DNA from: Sesamum alatum
Lineage: Eukaryota; Streptophyta; Magnoliopsida; Lamiales; Pedaliaceae
Assembly: GCA_034509735.1 (NCBI GenBank)
Contig: JACGWO010000001.1
Coordinates: 31,437,966 to 31,501,965, forward strand
Length of the DNA stretch: 64,000 nt
Direction: 5' to 3'
Positions 62,425 to 64,000 of the stretch are shown here, piece after piece. The translations under genes and the position numbers were made by a program. Numbering within the stretch: position 1 is the first letter of the stretch; each line of letters begins with the position of its first letter. The notes under the pieces are model-generated. The model was given only the letters and a program-made list of their open reading frames with translations. It was not told the origin of the DNA and did no database searches.

Positions 62425-64000
62425 ATGTCTAGACAATTCTTTGGTATTTGATAAAACGTTTATGAATAAAGAAGTGAAAATTCATATGGCAATACTTTGT
62501 TTACGTTCAATTATCTGCATTTACATTTCTGTTCACTACGCAAACAAAGCCCACGGACTGAGAAACGATTTTCGGGGACTGGGACTACGCTTGGAGGTAG
62601 GTCCATGAAATCAGTCTTACCGAATCAGTCTAGAAATCTCCAAGTCAAGGAATCCCGAAAATGGATACCGGGATTCCCTTTGAGACTTGCACTAAGCATC
62701 TGTTGTCGTATTTCATCGACGGGTGACGAAGGTCGTCTAAGCAGTGTTAATGGGTCAGCATGCTAGGAGGTGACTCGCGGGAACCGTCTTACGGAGGACC
62801 TTGAGTATGGTCCGCAAGTATGACGTGTATTCCCGATTCCAACAGTACAGGCCAAGTCCTTTGACTTGAGGAACTGCTGAGTTTACCTGTGCATCAGGTC
62901 TCTTTCTTAGATTTGGTGAGAGATTGCCAAAATACTCTTGAGTAGTCATAAGCCATGTCTAGTGCAGCTCGGGTGTACAAAGTGACAGTAGTTTCCAAGA
63001 AAGGATCTATCTCCTGTCAAAAGGTATTGACAGTTGAGTCTCATGTATGCTCTATGTCTTGTCTCTGAAATCTGTGGCCACAATAACTGAACAGAAGGGA
63101 AAGGGTTTACCTTGCGGCGTTTAGTAAGGACAGACCGACACTTAGGTCCAAAATGAGTACCTGCATTTTCCGTGCCCTAGACCCTAAGTGATGAGACCGA
63201 AGATAGAAGGACAAGTGTACTGTTAGAGCCTAAATGTTCATCCCCGAATATTTCACCTAGTCTCTAGTGCCATGGACCGTTGCTAGATGGCCACCCATGG
63301 TAACGGGCGGATTCTAGGAATCCGACCAAGTCTAGCTGAATGGTGAACCTAAAGAGTCACACACTATTCACACACACACTAGTATTTAATTTGCAATTAA
63401 ATATTGGAGTAAAGGAATGATTAAATTAGATTTAATCGGGTCCTATATTTTCTTGGAGAAATTAATTCCTTCTATTTGATAAAGGGAATTAAATTAATAA
63501 ATAGGATTTATTAAAGGGTTGATTTAATGGGCTTAGAATAAATAATAATATTATTTATTATATTATATTTATTCTTTTAGCCTTTTGGAATATTTAATGG
63601 GATTTAAATATTCCATTAAATTAAAATCAACGGTTGAGATGGAAAGGGGAGATGGAAGCTAGGATTCGTTTGACTAGGTCAAACACTAGTTTGACTAGAA
63701 CTTTGACTAGGTCAAAATCCTAGTCAAATTAGAGTTCTTAGAGTTGGAGTTTAAAGATAATTAAACTCCTCCTCTATATAAGCCTCTAGCTTCCAATAAT
63801 TGAAGGATGATGATTCTTGAAAACACACACAAACACACTCTCCCCTTCTCCTCACCTCTCGTCCGCCCCTCTCTCTTTCTCCAACAAGAAAATATTTTTC
63901 TTAGTTCTTTTTGTTCTTGGAACATTAGAACTTAGATGAATCAATATCGTTAATTGATAACGTGTTGTTGATTCATCCACTCCAAAAATATACACTTGTT
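62425..64000 (+). repeat. Family A1 LTR (L9), 5'-truncated, runs off the window
   Basis: Begins TGTCTAGACAATTC, about 50 bp inside the LTR by comparison with L8 (60716), and continues to the window end at a position about 350-400 bp short of the LTR end. It has the A1-type internal pattern. It may be the LTR of a further element beyond the window. Confidence 0.85.
63670..63780 (+). promoter_or_regulatory. LTR L9 U3 promoter: W-boxes and TATA box
   Basis: W-box cores from 63670 to 63727 and TATATA at 63775-63780. Confidence 0.5.

Overview
This window reads as plant nuclear heterochromatin built almost entirely from nested, recombined Ty1/copia LTR retrotransposons. I recognise no host gene in it. 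The plant assignment rests on three things: copia polyproteins with primer-binding sites complementary to plant initiator tRNA-Met, an ATHILA-type (plant Ty3/gypsy) ORF1 relic, and a captured piece of plastid DNA carrying a group II intron domain V. The species, and the exact copia lineage, cannot be fixed from the sequence alone.

Two related copia families are present. Family A has LTRs of about 1.98 kb (TGTTAGAATAGG...CCTTTCA), a leader of about 2.2 kb between PBS and gag that contains a GCGCGC-rich island, and a single-frame gag-PR-IN-RT-RH polyprotein of about 4.05 kb. It divides into an older-looking subfamily A1 (gag with LPRGS and NWKVRSV; linker EPSLRG; KAEMD) and a younger A2 (LPEGS, ETSPRG, KTEMD). 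Family B has a homologous polyprotein and leader but an LTR that differs outside its U5 end.

Layout: 1-1909 and 3878-5287, AT-rich remnants of a gypsy/ATHILA-like element, split by a solo-like family A LTR (1910-3877). 5288-12046, E1 (A1, minus; integrase deleted). 12047-20386, E2 (minus), a chimera of an A1 RT/RNase H fragment and a family B element, sharing its 3' LTR with E1 and carrying a 400-bp plastid insertion. 20387-28270, E3 (A2, minus), inserted in the family B LTR and lacking its 5' end. 28271-38394, E4 (A2, plus), head-to-head with E3. 38395-44226, E5 (minus), a second A1/B chimera. 44227-49312 and 59585-62424, the two halves of E7 (A1, plus), split by E6 (A2, plus, 49313-59584) with a perfect ATGAC target-site duplication. 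62425-64000, another A1 LTR that runs off the window.

All coding regions carry frameshifts, stops or deletions, so none is an intact autonomous element here; E4 and E6 are the least damaged. In an intact member the LTR U3 (W-box cluster plus TATA box) would drive a genomic RNA with a very long structured 5' leader; initiator tRNA-Met would prime reverse transcription at the PBS; and Gag, protease, integrase and RT/RNase H would come from one polyprotein. The most noteworthy signals are non-coding: a U5 hairpin whose stem changes but stays paired between families, an inverted repeat and duplicated palindrome in the leader shared by both families, GC islands bordered by a telobox palindrome, the plastid intron insertion, and a 5' LTR whose PBS is replaced by sequence from the insertion site. 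I see no new protein system.
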